This document shows, piece by piece, positions 62,714-64,000 of a stretch of DNA of 64,000 nt. The stretch lies in the NCBI RefSeq assembly GCF_047229345.1, contig NZ_JBFTER010000009.1, forward strand, positions 13,942-77,941, written 5' to 3'. Within the stretch, counting starts at the first letter, position 1. Each line of letters begins with the position of its first letter. Both the position numbers and the translations under genes were made by a program. The DNA is from Cellulomonas_A sp047229345 (lineage in GTDB: Bacteria; Actinomycetota; Actinomycetes; Actinomycetales; Cellulomonadaceae). The notes below the pieces were generated by a model. It searched no databases and had not been told where the DNA came from. It saw only the letters and a program-made list of their open reading frames with translations.

Positions 62714-62764
62714 TTGACGTGCTCAAGTATCGGAAGCGTCGCGCACGGTGCTTGACGATGTCAA
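62714..62764. promoter_or_regulatory. Two MarR-type operator half-palindromes (TTGA-N5-TCAA)
   Basis: TTGACGTGCTCAA (62714-62726) and TTGACGATGTCAA (62752-62764), 38 bp apart, in the 97-bp divergent intergenic region. This spacing and shape is common for MarR-family operators. The second would also overlap a -35 hexamer (TTGACG) reading into the MarR gene. Confidence 0.65.
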
Positions 62765-62792
62765 CCATCGACCTGACCAATATGCTGACCCC

Positions 62793-63239
62793 ATGAGGGA
62801 CACGGACCAGGACGGTGGCTGCGGAGGTGGCTGGGCGCCGCAGCCGACGCTGAGCCAGCGGCTGTTCGCGGTCGCCGAGCTGGCCCGCGCCGGGTTCGCG
62901 GAGACCGTCGGCCGTCACGGGCTCACGCCCGTGCAGGCGCGCGCCGTCCTCATGCTCGACGAGCCCGTCCCGATGAGCTCGGTCGCCGGCCACCTCGCGT
63001 GCGACGCCTCGAACGTCACCGGGCTCGCGGACCGCCTCGAGGTCCTCGGCGTCGCCGAGCGCGTCCCGAGCAGCGACCGCCGCGTCAAGCTGCTCCGGCT
63101 CACCGACCGCGGCGCGACGCTCCGGGGGGAGCTCGGCCGCGAGCTCGCGCGGGGCTCCGTCGTGACGGACCGGCTCACCGCGGCCGAGCGCGCGCAGCTC
63201 GAGGTGCTGCTCGACAAGATGCTGACGCCTGACGCCTGA
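62793..63239 (+). CDS. MarR-family transcriptional regulator
   Basis: 148 residues. Winged HTH with LTPVQARAVLMLDEPVPMSSVAGHLACDASNVTGLADRLEVLGVAERVPSSDRRVKLLRLTDRGATLRGEL, the classic MarR recognition helix and wing (DRR). A Gly-rich head and Cys12 are unusual. Its last codons and stop overlap a 7-bp tandem repeat. It probably regulates itself and the divergent DUF6069 gene; ligand unknown. Confidence 0.92.
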   Translation: MRDTDQDGGCGGGWAPQPTLSQRLFAVAELARAGFAETVGRHGLTPVQARAVLMLDEPVPMSSVAGHLACDASNVTGLADRLEVLGVAERVPSSDRRVKLLRLTDRGATLRGELGRELARGSVVTDRLTAAERAQLEVLLDKMLTPDA

Positions 63240-63270
63240 CGCCTGACGCCTGACGCCTGACGCCTGACGT
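63222..63270 (+). repeat. Seven tandem copies of a 7-bp repeat (CTGACGC)
   Basis: Units run without a break from 63222 to 63270; the last ends in T instead of C. The MarR stop codon is formed within the third unit, so copy-number changes further on would not alter the protein. Confidence 0.92.
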
Positions 63271-63380
63271 GCGTCGTCGGGCCGCCGGCGGCTGCGCCCG
63301 CACGGCGCGGGCCCCGCCGCCGCTACGGTGACCTGCGACCGCCCCGGGACCGCCGGGTGGGCGCGACTGGAGGTGCTGCC

Positions 63381-64000
63381 GTGGACGTCCCGCACCGTCG
63401 GCCGACCCTCGACGAGGTCGCCCGCCGCGCCGGGGTGTCGCGCACGGTCGCGTCGCGCGCGGTCAACGGAGGGCCCGACGTCAGCCCCGCCAAGCGCGAG
63501 GCCGTCGCCCGGGCCGTCGCCGAGCTCGGCTTCGTGCCCAACGCGACCGCGCGGGCGCTCGCGACGCACCGGGCCGGGGCGGTGGTGCTCGCGGTCGCGG
63601 GCGACGACCCCGCGCTGTTCGCCGACCCCTTCCACGCGCGTCTCGTCATCGGCGTCGCCTCGGTGCTCGAGGAGGCGGACCTCGACCTCACGCTGCTGCT
63701 CGCCGCGTCGGCGCGGGGCCAGGCGCGGCTCGAGCGCGCGCTGCGTGCGGGACGGGCGGACGGCTTCATGGTCGTGGCGGCCCGCGCGGACGACCTGCTG
63801 ACCCGGTTCGCGGCGTCGACCGACCGGCCCGTCGTCTTCGGTGGCCGACCCCCGCGCGGGGAGCGGGCCGCCTACGTCGACGTCGACAACGTCGCGGGTG
63901 CCCGCCTCGCGACCGAGCACCTCCTCGCGCTCGGCCGGCGCCGCGTCGTGCACCTGGGCGGGCCCGCCGGCCTCGACGCGACGGCCGCGCGCGAGCGGGG
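63381..64000 (+). CDS. LacI-family transcriptional regulator (5' part, runs off the window)
   Basis: 206 codons visible, open to the edge. GTG 63381 has GGAGG 7 nt upstream. The LacI HTH is RPTLDEVARRAGVSRTVASRAVNGGPDVSPAKREAV with hinge FVPNATARALATHRAG. The effector domain starts VVLAVAGDDPALFADPFHARLVIGVASVLEE and continues VFGGRPPRGERAAYVDVDNVAGARLATEHLLALGRRRVVHLGG. A sugar-responsive repressor is likely. It is not obviously linked to the CelR box upstream of the cellulase, although CelR belongs to the same family. Confidence 0.92.
   Translation, partial: MDVPHRRPTLDEVARRAGVSRTVASRAVNGGPDVSPAKREAVARAVAELGFVPNATARALATHRAGAVVLAVAGDDPALFADPFHARLVIGVASVLEEADLDLTLLLAASARGQARLERALRAGRADGFMVVAARADDLLTRFAASTDRPVVFGGRPPRGERAAYVDVDNVAGARLATEHLLALGRRRVVHLGGPAGLDATAARER

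Noticed and set aside
63222..63270. 7-bp tandem repeat over the MarR stop codon as a phase-variation switch
   Set aside because: The stop codon is generated within the third unit, so gain or loss of later units leaves the protein unchanged. Probably neutral slippage.

Overview
The window reads as chromosome of a very GC-rich actinobacterium, most likely Cellulomonas or a close cellulolytic relative. This is inferred from strong G/C third positions, a secreted GH48 cellulase with a C-terminal CBM2 behind a CelR/CebR-type operator, WhiB and GlnR regulators, and nine genes with a TANNNT box only 5-7 nt before the start codon (leaderless transcripts). No sequence search was possible, so the taxon is an inference.

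Layout. 0-4.4 kb: end of an ABC exporter operon, then the GH48 exoglucanase. 4.5-13.7 kb: ECF42-type sigma factor with its YciI partner, an autoregulated hydrolase/TetR operon, an anti-sigma-type ATPase, YnfA, an LPXTG wall protein, a DUF2975 protein, a second YciI protein, a repeat protein and a membrane protein. 13.7-20.3 kb: an accessory patch of small or orphan genes (HEAT repeat, SUFU, DUF6572-like, lipoprotein, solitary LuxR HTH) mixed with broken genes (TetR, alpha/beta hydrolase). It is punctuated by six copies of a 26-bp palindrome seen nowhere else in the window. 20.6-24.3 kb: a NarL-type two-component system with a DUF4097 protein, then tRNA-Pro(CGG). 24.9-29 kb: a Tat-exported protein, a large DUF1906 protein with peptidoglycan-binding-like modules, and a lipoprotein.

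29.1-36.9 kb: a conserved actinobacterial block matching the order known around M. tuberculosis Rv3670-Rv3683: metallophosphoesterase and ponA opposite whiB4, DUF4177, ridA, crp, a small helical protein, nth and an alpha/beta hydrolase. The ArsA-like ATPase and metallo-beta-lactamase genes of the mycobacterial block are absent. 37-43.3 kb: glnR, membrane proteins, DsrE, nitrobindin-like and YgfZ-like proteins, FUSC, DUF2516 and dtd. 43.6-47.6 kb: a tandem duplicate of large tail-fibre-like proteins, each with a twin-arginine segment about 200 residues from its start. 47.7-52 kb: macrodomain protein, aldo/keto reductase, kinase, phosphatase and SDR.

52-59.5 kb: a complete carbohydrate operon. 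A divergent ROK repressor faces a CUT2 ABC transporter (ATPase, permease, binding lipoprotein), followed by a Gfo/Idh/MocA dehydrogenase and a TIM-barrel isomerase, closed by a strong terminator. 59.6-64 kb: VOC protein, CAP-domain secreted protein, FNT channel, a MarR regulator divergent from a DUF6069 protein, and the 5' part of a LacI-family regulator.

The most unusual items are the palindrome-punctuated accessory patch, the internal twin-arginine motifs in the duplicated fibre-like proteins, a TetR pseudogene whose two operators and promoter survive, and a hydrolase with glycine at its nucleophile position.
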